From DATLXU01 sp035575515 (lineage in GTDB: Bacteria; Acidobacteriota; Blastocatellia; UBA7656), in contig DATLXU010000043.1 of the NCBI GenBank assembly GCA_035575515.1, forward strand, positions 1-57,725: a DNA stretch of 57,725 nucleotides, written 5' to 3'. The notes beneath the pieces are model-generated. The model saw nothing but the letters and a program-made list of their open reading frames with translations, was not told the DNA's origin and did not search any database. Numbering within the stretch: the stretch's first letter is position 1; each line of letters opens with the position of its first letter. Below are positions 49,427 through 57,534 of the stretch, one piece after another. Position numbers and translations under genes: made by a program.

Positions 49427-49764
49427 TGTTCTATCTCAAACTCCTTCTGTCGCTCTTCAACCTGCCGCTGCTCGGCCAGCTTCTCTCCGAGCAGGTGATT
49501 TAATACTGCGGTTCGCGTCTTGAAAGTCGTGACCTCGCGCCACGCAACGAGCGCCAATCCGGCTAATATTATAGCAGCCCCGACAAGGCTGTGCGTCGCA
49601 TAGCCGATTGCAAAACCTGTGAAGATTATCGCCACGAGCAAAACATAATAAAGTATCCCGTGAGTGCGCGTCGCCTTGAGCGACCGGCGAAGCTCAGCGA
49701 CCTCGCGGTCAATCTCTTCGCGCCGCTTCATAACTGCGTGTCGTTCGTGGCCTATTTCGGTCAT
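49423..49764 (-). CDS. Small two-helix membrane protein, hypothetical
   Basis: About 113 residues from ATG 49764 (MTEIGHERH); ATG 49731 (MKRREEIDRE) is also possible. The frame extends to 49806, but those codons come from a heptamer array. A charged helix (REEIDREVAELRRSLKATR), two membrane segments (GILYYVLLVAIIFTGFAIGY, LVGAAIILAGLALVAW) and a C-terminal coiled-coil (GEKLAEQRQVEERQKEFEIEQ). No family recognised. Coupled to def by a four-base overlap. Confidence 0.65.
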   Translation of the reverse strand: MTEIGHERHAVMKRREEIDREVAELRRSLKATRTHGILYYVLLVAIIFTGFAIGYATHSLVGAAIILAGLALVAWREVTTFKTRTAVLNHLLGEKLAEQRQVEERQKEFEIEQ

Positions 49765-49773
49765 GGCTTTCGA

Positions 49774-49857
49774 GTGAACAGTGCATCGTAAAGCGTGAAT
49801 AGTCATAACAAGCTCGCTTGATTTAACCCTTGTCCCGCTTTACGATTCACTGTTCAC
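49774..49857. repeat. Heptamer inverted arrays, GTGAACA type (locus G)
   Basis: Left arm: GTGAACA, GTGCATC, GTAAAGC, GTGAATA (49774-49801). Right arm: GCTTTAC, GATTCAC, TGTTCAC (49837-49857). The outer three units of the arms are exact complements except one base, so a 21-base stem could form. It ends four bases before the aroC stop and overlaps the upstream edge of the membrane-protein gene. Confidence 0.85.
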
Positions 49858-49861
49858 GTTT

Positions 49862-51040
49862 TCAATACCGCTTCATCTGTTCAAGATAGCCCTCGAAGTT
49901 TCGCTTCATCTCCGAGAGGCTGTCGCCGCCGAATTTTTCTCGCGCAGCATCAGCCAGAACTATCGCTACCATCGCTTCGCCTATCACGCCCGCAGCCGGG
50001 ACCGCTACGATGTCGGAACGTTCGAAGGCTGCCGAAGATTCTTCTTTCGTAACAACGTCAACGCTTGCGAGCGGTCGCCTCAAAGTTGAAATCGGCTTCA
50101 GGTGGCCGCGCACTCGAACTTCCTCGCCGTTCGTTATGCCTCCTTCGATTCCGCCCGCGCGGTTCGTTGGCCGCGTGAACCTGCGCTCATCATCATTATA
50201 TCCGATTTCGTCATGCACCTGCGACCCTGTGCTTCGGCTGACCGCAACGCCCGCGCCTATCTCGACCGCTTTAACGGCGGGGATGCACATAATGGCCTGA
50301 GCCAAACGCCCGTCAATCTTTCGATTCCACGAGGTGTGCGAACCGAGTCCGGCGACAACGCCGCGCGCGACGACTTCAAAGATTCCGCCGAGCGTGTCCT
50401 TCGCCTCTTTTGTCGCGTCAATCAATTCGATCATTCGTCGCTCGACTTCTTTATCAACGCAGCGCAGCGCGGTGCCGTCTTTGACGGCAACTATCTCTTC
50501 CCACGTAGCACTGATTGGCTCGTCGGGTATGCCGCCAATCATAGCAGTGTGGCTTGCTATCTCGATGCCGATTTCTTTGACGAGCAATTTTGCGAACGCG
50601 CCCGCTGCGACGCGAGCCGTAGTTTCGCGCGCGCTCGCGCGTTCGAGAATGTCGCGCAGGTCGCGCGTATCGTATTTAAGCCCGCCCGCAAGGTCAGTGT
50701 GACCGGGCCGCGGGCGCGTGAGTCGTCGCGCGCGCTTTTCATCCGTGAACGTGCGCGGCTCCGTGTTCATCACGTCCTGCCAATTTTCAAAATCGCGGTT
50801 GCGGATGAAGAGCGCGACCGGCGAGCCTAATGTTTTTCCGTGACGCACGCCTGAAATAATTTCAGCCTCGTCGGATTCAATCTTCATGCGCCCGCCGCGC
50901 CCGTAGCCTTGCTGCCTTCGCCAAAGCTCGTGATTGACGAAGGCAATATCAACGGACAAGCCTGCGGGCAGACCTTCGATGATTGCGACAAGCCCCTTGC
51001 CGTGCGATTCACCCGCCGTGATGAAGTTGAATTCTGCCAT
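49862..51040 (-). CDS. aroC: Chorismate synthase
   Basis: 392 residues. Makes chorismate from 5-enolpyruvylshikimate 3-phosphate using reduced FMN. Signatures: FITAGESHGKGLVAIIEGLP, GYGRGGRMKIESDEAEIISG, RPGHTDLAGGLKYDTRDLRD (with the RPGHAD-type block), ERASARETTARVAAGA and GGIEGGITNGEEVRVRGHLK. The length fits the bacterial family. The ATG at 51040 follows a TATAAT by about 18 bases. No other shikimate gene is adjacent. Confidence 0.96.
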   Translation of the reverse strand: MAEFNFITAGESHGKGLVAIIEGLPAGLSVDIAFVNHELWRRQQGYGRGGRMKIESDEAEIISGVRHGKTLGSPVALFIRNRDFENWQDVMNTEPRTFTDEKRARRLTRPRPGHTDLAGGLKYDTRDLRDILERASARETTARVAAGAFAKLLVKEIGIEIASHTAMIGGIPDEPISATWEEIVAVKDGTALRCVDKEVERRMIELIDATKEAKDTLGGIFEVVARGVVAGLGSHTSWNRKIDGRLAQAIMCIPAVKAVEIGAGVAVSRSTGSQVHDEIGYNDDERRFTRPTNRAGGIEGGITNGEEVRVRGHLKPISTLRRPLASVDVVTKEESSAAFERSDIVAVPAAGVIGEAMVAIVLADAAREKFGGDSLSEMKRNFEGYLEQMKRY

Positions 51041-51057
51041 GACGTTTTACGCGAACT

Positions 51058-51063
51058 ATTATA
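51058..51063 (-). promoter_or_regulatory. Candidate -10 element of aroC
   Basis: A perfect TATAAT on the minus strand, 17 bases before the aroC ATG. The -35 (CTTAAG, 16 bases upstream) is weak. Confidence 0.4.
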
Positions 51064-51221
51064 ACGCGCTCACCCACATCTTAAGAAACACCGCTCAATT
51101 ATCAAAGCGGCACGGAGGTTGCCACTTAAAACGATTCGATAATGCGCGGCGAAGTGTATGCGTACACCGCGTCTCATTAACAACAGAATAGCGGACTGAT
51201 CAGATACAGGAGGGTAACGCC

Positions 51222-52076
51222 ATGAAGAGATTCAAAATCGTCATTGCGATTATTACAGTGAGCCTGCTTGCGAGTTTGCCGCAGACGACAAGCGCGCAGC
51301 AGGCTTATCGGCTGACCGAAAAGCAGATGAAGGAACTGCTAGCGCGGATAGATAAAGGCGCGGAGCGATTTCGCGACAGCCTGTCGAAATGGCTGGACGT
51401 GAGCCACTTCAACGGCTCGAAACAGGAGGATAGGATCAACGACTTCATAAAAGAGTTCACGAAGGCGACCGATCACCTCAAGAGCCGCTTCGATGAGGAC
51501 AACTCTGCGGCTGCCGACGTGGAAGAGGTGTTGCGTCGCGCGGCCCGCATTGACAATTTCATGGCGCGCAACGCTGCAAACTCTCGCGCTCAGGATGAGT
51601 GGATGAGCCTGCGCGCAGACCTGGATGAGCTTGCCAGAGCTTATAACGTTAGCTGGAGTTGGGAAGATATTGCGCCTGCGCCCGTCAGCCCCGCGCCTGT
51701 GGGCGGCATCGCGTACCGCCTGAGCGACGATGAGGTGAAAAATCTGCTGAGCCGGATTGAAAGCGAGGCCGACACGTTCCGCAAGAGTCTCAATACGGCT
51801 TTAGACGAGAGCCGCTTCAACTCGACGAGCATGGAGGATGACATAAACAGTTTCGTGAAAGGCTTTGAGGAAGCGACCGACCATCTCAAAGACCGTTTCA
51901 ACAACAAGCAATCGGCGGCTGCCGACGTGGAAGAAGTGCTGCGGCGCGCGGCGCGAATTGATGCTTTTATGCAGCATCACAGGCTGACGGTTCGCGCTCA
52001 GGAAGATTGGAGCCGCTTGCGCGCGAGCCTCGACGAGCTTGCTGCGGCTTACGGCATCTCGTGGAAGTGGATGTAA
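51222..52076 (+). CDS. Secreted protein of two tandem helical repeats, hypothetical
   Basis: 284 residues. Signal peptide ends at TTSAQQ. The mature protein is two copies of a unit of about 118 residues (roughly 28-146 and 164-283). Both start AYRL, contain EEATDHLK or TKATDHLK, share the identical AADVEEVLRRAARID, then a RAQ-W-LRA-LDELA-AY block and end SW-W. The linker between them is Pro-rich (IAPAPVSPAPVGG). Helical and charged with no membrane segment after the signal, so periplasmic or secreted. Function unknown. AGGAGG precedes the ATG. Divergent from aroC. Confidence 0.8.
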   Translation: MKRFKIVIAIITVSLLASLPQTTSAQQAYRLTEKQMKELLARIDKGAERFRDSLSKWLDVSHFNGSKQEDRINDFIKEFTKATDHLKSRFDEDNSAAADVEEVLRRAARIDNFMARNAANSRAQDEWMSLRADLDELARAYNVSWSWEDIAPAPVSPAPVGGIAYRLSDDEVKNLLSRIESEADTFRKSLNTALDESRFNSTSMEDDINSFVKGFEEATDHLKDRFNNKQSAAADVEEVLRRAARIDAFMQHHRLTVRAQEDWSRLRASLDELAAAYGISWKWM

Positions 52077-52082
52077 TTGACA

Positions 52083-52178
52083 GCGGTGAAGCAATCAGCG
52101 GTCGGCCTTCGGCGAAAGAATATTTCTCAAAAAAGATTTAAGCTGATTGCTGATTGCTTCTTGCCAGCGGTTAGCGGC
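52083..52178. repeat. Heptamer inverted arrays, GATTGCT type (locus H)
   Basis: Left arm 52083-52103: GCGGTGA, AGCAATC, AGCGGTC. Right arm 52144-52178: TGATTGC twice, TTCTTGC, CAGCGGT, TAGCGGC. It fills the gap between the convergent two-repeat protein gene and uvrB. Confidence 0.7.
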
Positions 52179-52185
52179 ATTCCAT

Positions 52186-54171
52186 TTATGCAATCTCAAG
52201 CTCGCGCTTGCGCAGGTACTTGATCTTATCACGAAGTTCGGCTGCGCGCTCGAATTCGTACTTCGCCGCCGCCGCGCGCATCTCTGTCTCAAGACGCGCA
52301 ATCGTCTCCCCGATACTTTCAGGCGTGTACTCTTCAATCTCGTCCAGATTCAGCGGCACTTTGAAATAATCGGCCTCGACAATCGAGACGAGCGTCGAGT
52401 CAATCGCTTTGACGATTGTCTGCGGCGTGATGCCGTGTTCGCGATTGTAAGCAGCCTGCTTCTCGCGCCGCCGCTGTGTCTCGTTAATCGCCCGGCGCAT
52501 CGAATCCGTTATGCGGTCAGCATAGAGGATCGCCTTGCCGTTTATGTTGCGCGCCGCGCGCCCTATGGTTTGAATCAACGACATCTCCGAGCGCAGAAAG
52601 CCTTCTTTATCCGCATCGAGTATCGCAACAAGCGACACTTCGGGCAGGTCCAATCCTTCGCGCAGCAGGTTGATGCCTATCAGCACATCAAACTCGCCCG
52701 CGCGCAAATCTCTCAGTATCTTTATGCGCTCAAGCGTCTCAATCTCTGAATGGAGATACTGCACCCGCACGCCAAGCTCGGCGTAATACTCTGTTAAATT
52801 CTCGGCCATCTTCTTTGTGAGCGTCGTAACGAGCACTCGCTCGCCGCGCTCCGTTCGCTCGCGTATCTCGTTCAGCAAATCGTCAACCTGCCCGCGCACC
52901 GGTCGCACGTCAACTTCAGGGTCAATGAGTCCTGTCGGGCGAATCACCTGCTCGACAACCTCGCCGCCCGTCTTCGTCAATTCATACGGGCCGGGCGTGG
53001 CAGATACGAAAATCACCTGCCCCACGCGCCGCTCCCACTCTTCAAAGTTGAGCGGGCGATTATCCATCGCCGAAGGCAAGCGAAATCCATACTCGACCAG
53101 AGTTTTCTTGCGCGACTGATCGCCCGCGTACATCCCTCTGACCTGCGGGATGGTCTGGTGGCTTTCGTCAACAATCACGACGGCATCGCGTGGGAGATAA
53201 TCGAGCAGAGTCGGCGGCGGCTCGCCCGGAAGCCTTCCCGTCAGATGGCGCGAATAGTTCTCGATGCCGTGACAGTAGCCAAGCTCCTTCAACATCTCTA
53301 TGTCGTACAGGGTGCGCTGGTGAAGCCGCTGCGCCTCCAACAATTTGCCCTGTGCGATCAACTGAGGCTCCCATTCGTCAAGCTCCTGTCTGATAGTTTT
53401 AATCGCGCGCTTGAGCGTACACGGCGGCATCACGTAATGAGACTTCGGATAGATCGGCAATCGCTCATGCGTTTCGATCACTTCGCCGAGCAGCGGGTCA
53501 ACCGTCGAGATTGATTCGATTTCGTCGCCCCAGAACTCTATGCGGATTGCGCGGTCCTGATAGACCGGATAAATCTCTACGATGTCGCCGCGCACGCGAA
53601 AACAGCCGCGCTCGAAAGCGATGTCGTTTCGTTGATATTGAATCTCGACTAATTTCTTGAGCAGCGCGGTGCGCGAAATCTGCTGGCCCCGCTCGACAAA
53701 CGCGACCATGCCATAATAGGCGTCCGGGTCGCCAAGCCCGTAGATGCACGACACGCTTGCGACGATGATGCAATCGCGTCGCTCGAATAAGCTGCGCGTG
53801 GCGGAAAGTCGCAGCCGGTCAATCTCTTCGTTAATCGTCGCTTCTTTTTCGATGAACGTATCGGTCGAAGGAATGTATGCTTCCGGCTGGTAGTAATCGT
53901 AATAGCTGACGAAATATTCAATCGCGTTATGCGGAAAGAATGATTTGAACTCTTGATAGAGCTGCGCCGCAAGCGTCTTGTTGTGGGCCATCACGAGCAC
54001 GGGCCGATTGACGCGCTCGACGACTGCGGCAATAGAAAAAGTTTTGCCGCTGCCCGTAACGCCCAACAGCACCTGATGCGCGCGCCCTTCGTTCAGCCCG
54101 CGCGCGAGTTGTTCAATCGCCTGCGGCTGATCGCCCTGCGGCGTGTAATCCGATACCAGCTTGAAATCCAT
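52186..54171 (-). CDS. uvrB: Excinuclease ABC subunit B
   Basis: 661 residues. Damage-verification helicase of nucleotide excision repair; loads with UvrA and recruits UvrC. Motifs: LLGVTGSGKT (Walker A), the beta-hairpin region YYDYYQPEAYIPSTDTFIEK, VVIVDESHQTIPQ, RVLVTTLTKKMAENL, LREGLDLPEVSLVAILDADK, QTIGRAARN and a C-terminal UVR domain (AAKYEFERAAELRDKIKYLR). AGGAAAGG precedes the ATG. The gene is solitary here; uvrA and uvrC are not in the window. Confidence 0.97.
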   Translation of the reverse strand: MDFKLVSDYTPQGDQPQAIEQLARGLNEGRAHQVLLGVTGSGKTFSIAAVVERVNRPVLVMAHNKTLAAQLYQEFKSFFPHNAIEYFVSYYDYYQPEAYIPSTDTFIEKEATINEEIDRLRLSATRSLFERRDCIIVASVSCIYGLGDPDAYYGMVAFVERGQQISRTALLKKLVEIQYQRNDIAFERGCFRVRGDIVEIYPVYQDRAIRIEFWGDEIESISTVDPLLGEVIETHERLPIYPKSHYVMPPCTLKRAIKTIRQELDEWEPQLIAQGKLLEAQRLHQRTLYDIEMLKELGYCHGIENYSRHLTGRLPGEPPPTLLDYLPRDAVVIVDESHQTIPQVRGMYAGDQSRKKTLVEYGFRLPSAMDNRPLNFEEWERRVGQVIFVSATPGPYELTKTGGEVVEQVIRPTGLIDPEVDVRPVRGQVDDLLNEIRERTERGERVLVTTLTKKMAENLTEYYAELGVRVQYLHSEIETLERIKILRDLRAGEFDVLIGINLLREGLDLPEVSLVAILDADKEGFLRSEMSLIQTIGRAARNINGKAILYADRITDSMRRAINETQRRREKQAAYNREHGITPQTIVKAIDSTLVSIVEADYFKVPLNLDEIEEYTPESIGETIARLETEMRAAAAKYEFERAAELRDKIKYLRKRELEIA

Positions 54172-54369
54172 GACTGACCTTTCCTTGCCTGAGCGTCGCC
54201 CCCGCTTTCAAAGCGATTCTCTTAATAGTCGCCTCCATGTCGCGCGCAAATCGGTTTTCGCACACGAAAATAAAATTATACCTGCCGCATGAAAACGCGA
54301 GCAAACAGCGCGAAAAAATCGTCGCGCGAAAAAAAAATAAATTGAAAGTTGGTTTGCGCAACCGGACGC

Positions 54370-54398
54370 TTGACATCAAATCTGCTCGCGCCGATAAT
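54370..54398 (+). promoter_or_regulatory. Sigma-70 promoter of purC
   Basis: A perfect TTGACA (54370-54375), a 17-base spacer and GATAAT (54393-54398). Transcription would start near 54405, about 80 bases before the proposed purC start. It is the best promoter match seen in the window. The other part of the roughly 310-base gap back to uvrB is AT-rich and shows no gene. Confidence 0.7.
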
Positions 54399-54483
54399 GC
54401 GTCTTGCCATCACAAAGCCCTTGGGCCGCAAGTTCCAGTTCCACTTGTTTTGATAGATCAATCTGAGCAGAAGAGGCGTTACG

Positions 54484-55413
54484 ATTAACCTGGTCACGCA
54501 AACCAATATCACTGGTATCGAACTTTTCCGGCGCGGCAAAGTTCGCGACGTTTACGCGGTTGATGACAAGCTTCTGATCGTCGCAACAGACCGCCTCTCA
54601 GCCTTCGATGTCGTGATGCCGAACCCCATCCCCTACAAGGGCACTGTGCTCACGCAGCTTTCCCTCTTCTGGTTCGACTACTTAAAAGACACGGTTTCAA
54701 ATCATCTTATCACCGCAAACGTTGATGAGTATCCGCCGCCGCTCGACGAGCACAAACAATTACTCGCCGGACGCTCTATGCTTGTCGCACGGGCGGAAGT
54801 TTTTCCGATTGAGTGTGTCGCGCGAGGCTACCTCGCAGGCTCAGGATGGAAAGAGTATCAGCAGACGGGCGAAGTGTGCGGAATAAGACTTCCTGCGGGG
54901 CTGCGGGAATCTGACAAATTGCCTGAGCCGATATTCACGCCCGCGACCAAAGCCGAAACCGGCCACGACATTAACATCAGCGAGCGCGAGATGTCAAACA
55001 TGGTCGGCAAAGAAACAACTGAGAAACTCAAAGACCTGACACTTGAGATTTATAATCGCGCCGCCAGCTACGCAGACTACCGCGGCATCATCATCGCAGA
55101 TACGAAATTTGAATTCGGCGTAAAAGATAATCAGATAATCCTCGTTGACGAAGCGCTCACGCCGGATTCGTCTCGCTTCTGGCCAAAGGCTGCTTATGAG
55201 CCGGGCCGGAGCCAGCAATCATTCGATAAACAATTCGTGCGCGACTATCTGGAAACGCTTGACTGGAACAAGCAGCCGCCGGGTCCTCCCCTCCCCGACG
55301 AAGTAATCGCGCGAACGACGGAGAAGTACCTTGAGGCATACAGGCTACTAACGGGAAAGGAGCTAGACGTCAGCGGTCAGCGATCAGGGACCAGCGGTCA
55401 GAGTAAGGGCTGA
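54484..55413 (+). CDS. purC: SAICAR synthase (phosphoribosylaminoimidazole-succinocarboxamide synthase)
   Basis: About 309 residues. Joins aspartate to CAIR in purine synthesis. Seen: RGKVRDVYAVDDKLLIVATD, FDVVMPNPIPYKGTVLTQLS, ECVARGYLAGSGWKEYQQTG, TKAETGHDINISE, IIADTKFEFGV and VDEALTPDSSRFWP. The conserved N-terminus (NLVTQTNITGIELFRRGK) lies upstream of any ATG, GTG or TTG; in-frame stops at 54451-54456 bound it. AGAGG lies seven bases before an ATT at 54484, the likely start. A start at GTG 54613 would delete the ATP-binding strand. The last residues (DVSGQRSGTSGQSKG) are encoded by a heptamer array. Confidence 0.88.
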   Translation: MNLVTQTNITGIELFRRGKVRDVYAVDDKLLIVATDRLSAFDVVMPNPIPYKGTVLTQLSLFWFDYLKDTVSNHLITANVDEYPPPLDEHKQLLAGRSMLVARAEVFPIECVARGYLAGSGWKEYQQTGEVCGIRLPAGLRESDKLPEPIFTPATKAETGHDINISEREMSNMVGKETTEKLKDLTLEIYNRAASYADYRGIIIADTKFEFGVKDNQIILVDEALTPDSSRFWPKAAYEPGRSQQSFDKQFVRDYLETLDWNKQPPGPPLPDEVIARTTEKYLEAYRLLTGKELDVSGQRSGTSGQSKG

Positions 55414-55496
55414 GTTGAAATTGGCTCCCAGAGCCTGTTTTAAGCCCTGGGTCATTCTGCTCGCTGACTTCCGACACCTGATCAATGATGCCTGAT
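55369..55496. repeat. Heptamer inverted arrays enclosing the GGCTC palindrome (locus D)
   Basis: Left arm 55369-55403: GTCAGCG twice, ATCAGGG, ACCAGCG, GTCAGAG. Right arm 55462-55496: CGCTGAC, TTCCGAC, ACCTGAT, CAATGAT, GCCTGAT, all in strict 7-base register. Between them at 55415-55443 is the palindrome TTGAAATTGGCTC-CCA-GAGCCTG and TTTTAA. The left arm encodes the PurC tail and the right arm ends one base before the cvpA ATG. Confidence 0.85.
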
Positions 55497-55497
55497 T

Positions 55498-56004
55498 ATG
55501 ACGGTTCTCGATTACTTCGTTCTGATCGTCGTAGTTGCATCGGTAGTCACAGGATACAGGAAAGGATTTTTGCGTGTGATGCTTTCGCTTGCCTCGACGA
55601 TTGTCGGCTTGATTCTGGCGGGGCAGTTGTACGAGGTTGGCTCATATCTGTTCAGGCCGTTCGTATCAACAACCGCCGCGAACCTGCTCGGTTTCATAAC
55701 GATCTTTTTAATCGTGCTTGTTGTTGGAAGTCTTTTGACGCGGCTGCTGCGCGGCGGATTGAAGCGGATAAAGGCCGGGTGGGTGGATAAGGCGCTCGGA
55801 GCCGGATTCGGATTGTTGCGCGGCTGGCTGGTCTGTTCTGTTGTCTATCTCGGGCTTACCGCTTTCCCGATTAGGATTGCGGCGGTCAGGGATGCCAGCT
55901 TCGGGCCGGCGCTTGCGACGGGAACAGAAGTGCTGGCTTATCTAACGTCGAAGGAAATGAGAGAGCGATTTGAAGGATTCATCACGGTATCGGGAAAGAA
56001 ATAA
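55498..56004 (+). CDS. CvpA-family membrane protein
   Basis: 168 residues with four membrane segments: LDYFVLIVVVASVVTGYRKG, MLSLASTIVGLILAGQLY, LLGFITIFLIVLVVGSLL and LLRGWLVCSVVYLGLTAF. The DYFVLIVVVASVVTGYRKGF start and the GWVDKALGAGFGLLRG loop are typical of CvpA/colicin V production proteins. No Shine-Dalgarno: the bases before the ATG are the right arm of array D. Bacterial CvpA genes often sit next to purine genes (purF); here the neighbour is purC. Confidence 0.85.
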   Translation: MTVLDYFVLIVVVASVVTGYRKGFLRVMLSLASTIVGLILAGQLYEVGSYLFRPFVSTTAANLLGFITIFLIVLVVGSLLTRLLRGGLKRIKAGWVDKALGAGFGLLRGWLVCSVVYLGLTAFPIRIAAVRDASFGPALATGTEVLAYLTSKEMRERFEGFITVSGKK

Positions 56005-56045
56005 GAATAATAGAAGTGCTTGTGCACTCGCGAGGAGGAGCAGCG

Positions 56046-56294
56046 ATGAAGAGCAGGCTGGAGGCCCTCGTCACGGAAATGGTGGAGCGAGGAATACTGT
56101 TTGAAGATGCGGTCGAGGAGTTCGAGAAACATTTCATACTTTCGGTGCTGAAACGGACAAAAGGGAATTTATCGAAGGCCGCTGAGGAGTTGCATATACA
56201 TCGCAACACGCTGTCGAAGCGCGTGGAGAAGTATTACCAGAACGGCCACATGGCCGCAGCGCGCCGCCGCGCTGCGAAGAGAAGGAAACAGTAG
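56046..56294 (+). CDS. Fis-type helix-turn-helix protein
   Basis: 82 residues from ATG 56046, preceded by GAGGAGGAG. The C-terminal half is a Fis/NtrC-type HTH: FEKHFILSVLKRTKGNLSKA followed by AEELHIHRNTLSKRVEKY, as at the end of sigma-54 activators. No receiver or AAA+ domain precedes it, so it is a stand-alone Fis-like DNA-binding protein. A basic tail (AAARRRAAKRRKQ) could contact DNA nonspecifically. It begins 41 bases after cvpA and is probably cotranscribed. Confidence 0.82.
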   Translation: MKSRLEALVTEMVERGILFEDAVEEFEKHFILSVLKRTKGNLSKAAEELHIHRNTLSKRVEKYYQNGHMAAARRRAAKRRKQ

Positions 56295-56295
56295 G

Positions 56296-56511
56296 CAGTT
56301 GCCAGCTTTCGGTTCTCAGATGTCAGTTCATTAAGCGTCGTAGGCGCGGAATGTTTATAACTGGAAGCTGCGCATAAAATTCAAGCTCCGTAGATACAAG
56401 GAGCGATATGTTTTACATCGCCTCCTACGGAGCTTTGGTAATTCTTTTGCAGACGTTATATAAACCCCCTGACCGAGATGCAACCGCATCCGACAACCGA
56501 CATCTGCTAAT
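56296..56511. repeat. Heptamer inverted arrays with an internal hairpin (locus J)
   Basis: Left arm 56296-56330: CAGTTGC, CAGCTTT, CGGTTCT, CAGATGT, CAGTTCA. Right arm, inverted, about 56470-56511: CCGCATC, CGACAAC, CGACATC and neighbours. The centre holds a long hairpin at 56383-56435. The array joins the stop of the Fis-like gene to the stop of the convergent thioredoxin gene. Confidence 0.65.
56383..56435. repeat. Long hairpin with 11-base perfect outer stem
   Basis: AAGCTCCGTAG (56383-56393) and CTACGGAGCTT (56425-56435) pair exactly. Inside, GGAGCGAT and ATCGCCTCC pair with one bulge around an ATGTTTTAC loop. It lies in the 210-base gap between convergent genes and has a palindrome core different from GGCTC. 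It may be a bidirectional terminator or a separate dispersed element. Confidence 0.65.
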
Positions 56512-57037
56512 CTTTCAACAGCTTTTGAATGTCTGCTTCGATCTGCGCGACTTTGCTCGGCCCTGTGCCGATGTACCTCTTGTATATTTTCAGGTCCTTC
56601 GTCACAAGGAACGTTGTTGGGAAGGCGAATACGTTGAAGTCGTAAGCCTGATCGTCATCCCCTAGAAGGATTGTGTACTTCATCTTGTTGCGCGCGACGA
56701 ATGGCTTCACATCCGCCACGTCGCCCGAAGCCATCGTCACGCCAATCACTTTCACCCCTTTATCGCCGTACTTTTCCTGCAACTTGTTCAGCGATGGAAT
56801 CTCGGCTATGCAGGGACCGCACCACGTCGCCCAGAAATCCAGCACCAGCACATTGCCTTTGAGCGCGTCGGCAGTGACCGCTTTGCCCTCGAAATCCTGA
56901 AGCTTGATTTCGGGCAGCGGCTTCAATTCATCTTTCGATGAGGCAGACCCGGCTGCGCTGGTGACATGACTGGATTGCGCTGAAAGAGTTGAAACGAACA
57001 AAACGACAATAGCCATTATGGCGAGCAACAATTTCAT
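56507..57037 (-). CDS. TlpA/ResA-type thioredoxin-fold protein
   Basis: About 176 residues from ATG 57037, preceded by GGAGG. Signal peptide (LLLAIMAIVVLFVSTLSA), then a thioredoxin fold with active site FWATWCGPCIAEIPSLNKLQ, the cis-Pro block FPTTFLV and the GNVLVLDF strand. Acts in the periplasm to reduce or transfer disulfides, for example in cytochrome c maturation; no such genes are adjacent. The stop is at the edge of array J. Confidence 0.92.
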   Translation of the reverse strand: MKLLLAIMAIVVLFVSTLSAQSSHVTSAAGSASSKDELKPLPEIKLQDFEGKAVTADALKGNVLVLDFWATWCGPCIAEIPSLNKLQEKYGDKGVKVIGVTMASGDVADVKPFVARNKMKYTILLGDDDQAYDFNVFAFPTTFLVTKDLKIYKRYIGTGPSKVAQIEADIQKLLKD

Positions 57038-57128
57038 AATACCTCCGAGGGATGAAGGGTCTTTCAAAGCCATCAACCACATTTCGATTTTACCTGAGCA
57101 TTGTTGATAGAGCAATCTTGCGCATTGA

Positions 57129-57186
57129 CTCACGAAAAATCTTGATGAAATCGATTCGTTGCCTCACGAAAAAAATCTTGATGAAA
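57129..57186. repeat. Direct repeat upstream of the IS fragment
   Basis: CTCACGAAAAATCTTGATG and CTCACGAAAAAAATCTTGAT begin 34 bases apart (57129 and 57163), identical apart from two extra A. It lies between the thioredoxin gene and the IS fragment and may mark an insertion edge or a small duplication. Confidence 0.6.
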
Positions 57187-57229
57187 AGATTTCACCTCCT
57201 GAGGTACCAGATATCTCAGGGAGGGAAGA

Positions 57230-57510
57230 ATGGGGCTGACGATGAAAGAGCGACAGTCGCTCTTTGCGGAAGACCGCATCCAGATATCAGAAGGCAAGCA
57301 AGAAGTACAAGGAAACGATTCTCGACGAGTTCGTGCAATCAACCGGCTATCACCGGACCTACGCAAGTTTCCTGCTGAGCCATCACGGGAAGCGAGTGGT
57401 GATTGCGCGAAAGACGAGCATTGTCGGAGACATCCGGAAGCGGGTTCGTAAGAAACGTGAGCCGGTCTACGGCACAGAAGGTTTAGCCGAAGCTCTACGC
57501 ATTCTCTTGA
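57230..57510 (+). pseudogene. Transposase/integrase N-terminal fragment, frameshifted
   Basis: MGLTMKERQSL begins at ATG 57230 after GGGAGGG. The next frame, open from about 57260, continues RKTASRYQKASKKYKETILD and FVQSTGYHRTYASFLL, then a basic segment RKRVRKKREPVYG. The arrangement recalls the N-terminal DNA-binding part of IS transposases with an rve integrase domain (SLTMKE, SKKEK-ILDEF, TGY-R-YA-LL), which I recall without a search. One frameshift near 57260 breaks it, and the catalytic domain is missing because another transposase fragment follows. A hairpin (CTCCTGAG/CTCAGGGAG, 57197-57226) precedes the start. Confidence 0.6.
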
Positions 57511-57534
57511 ATGCAGCTATGCTCTTTGAACGCG

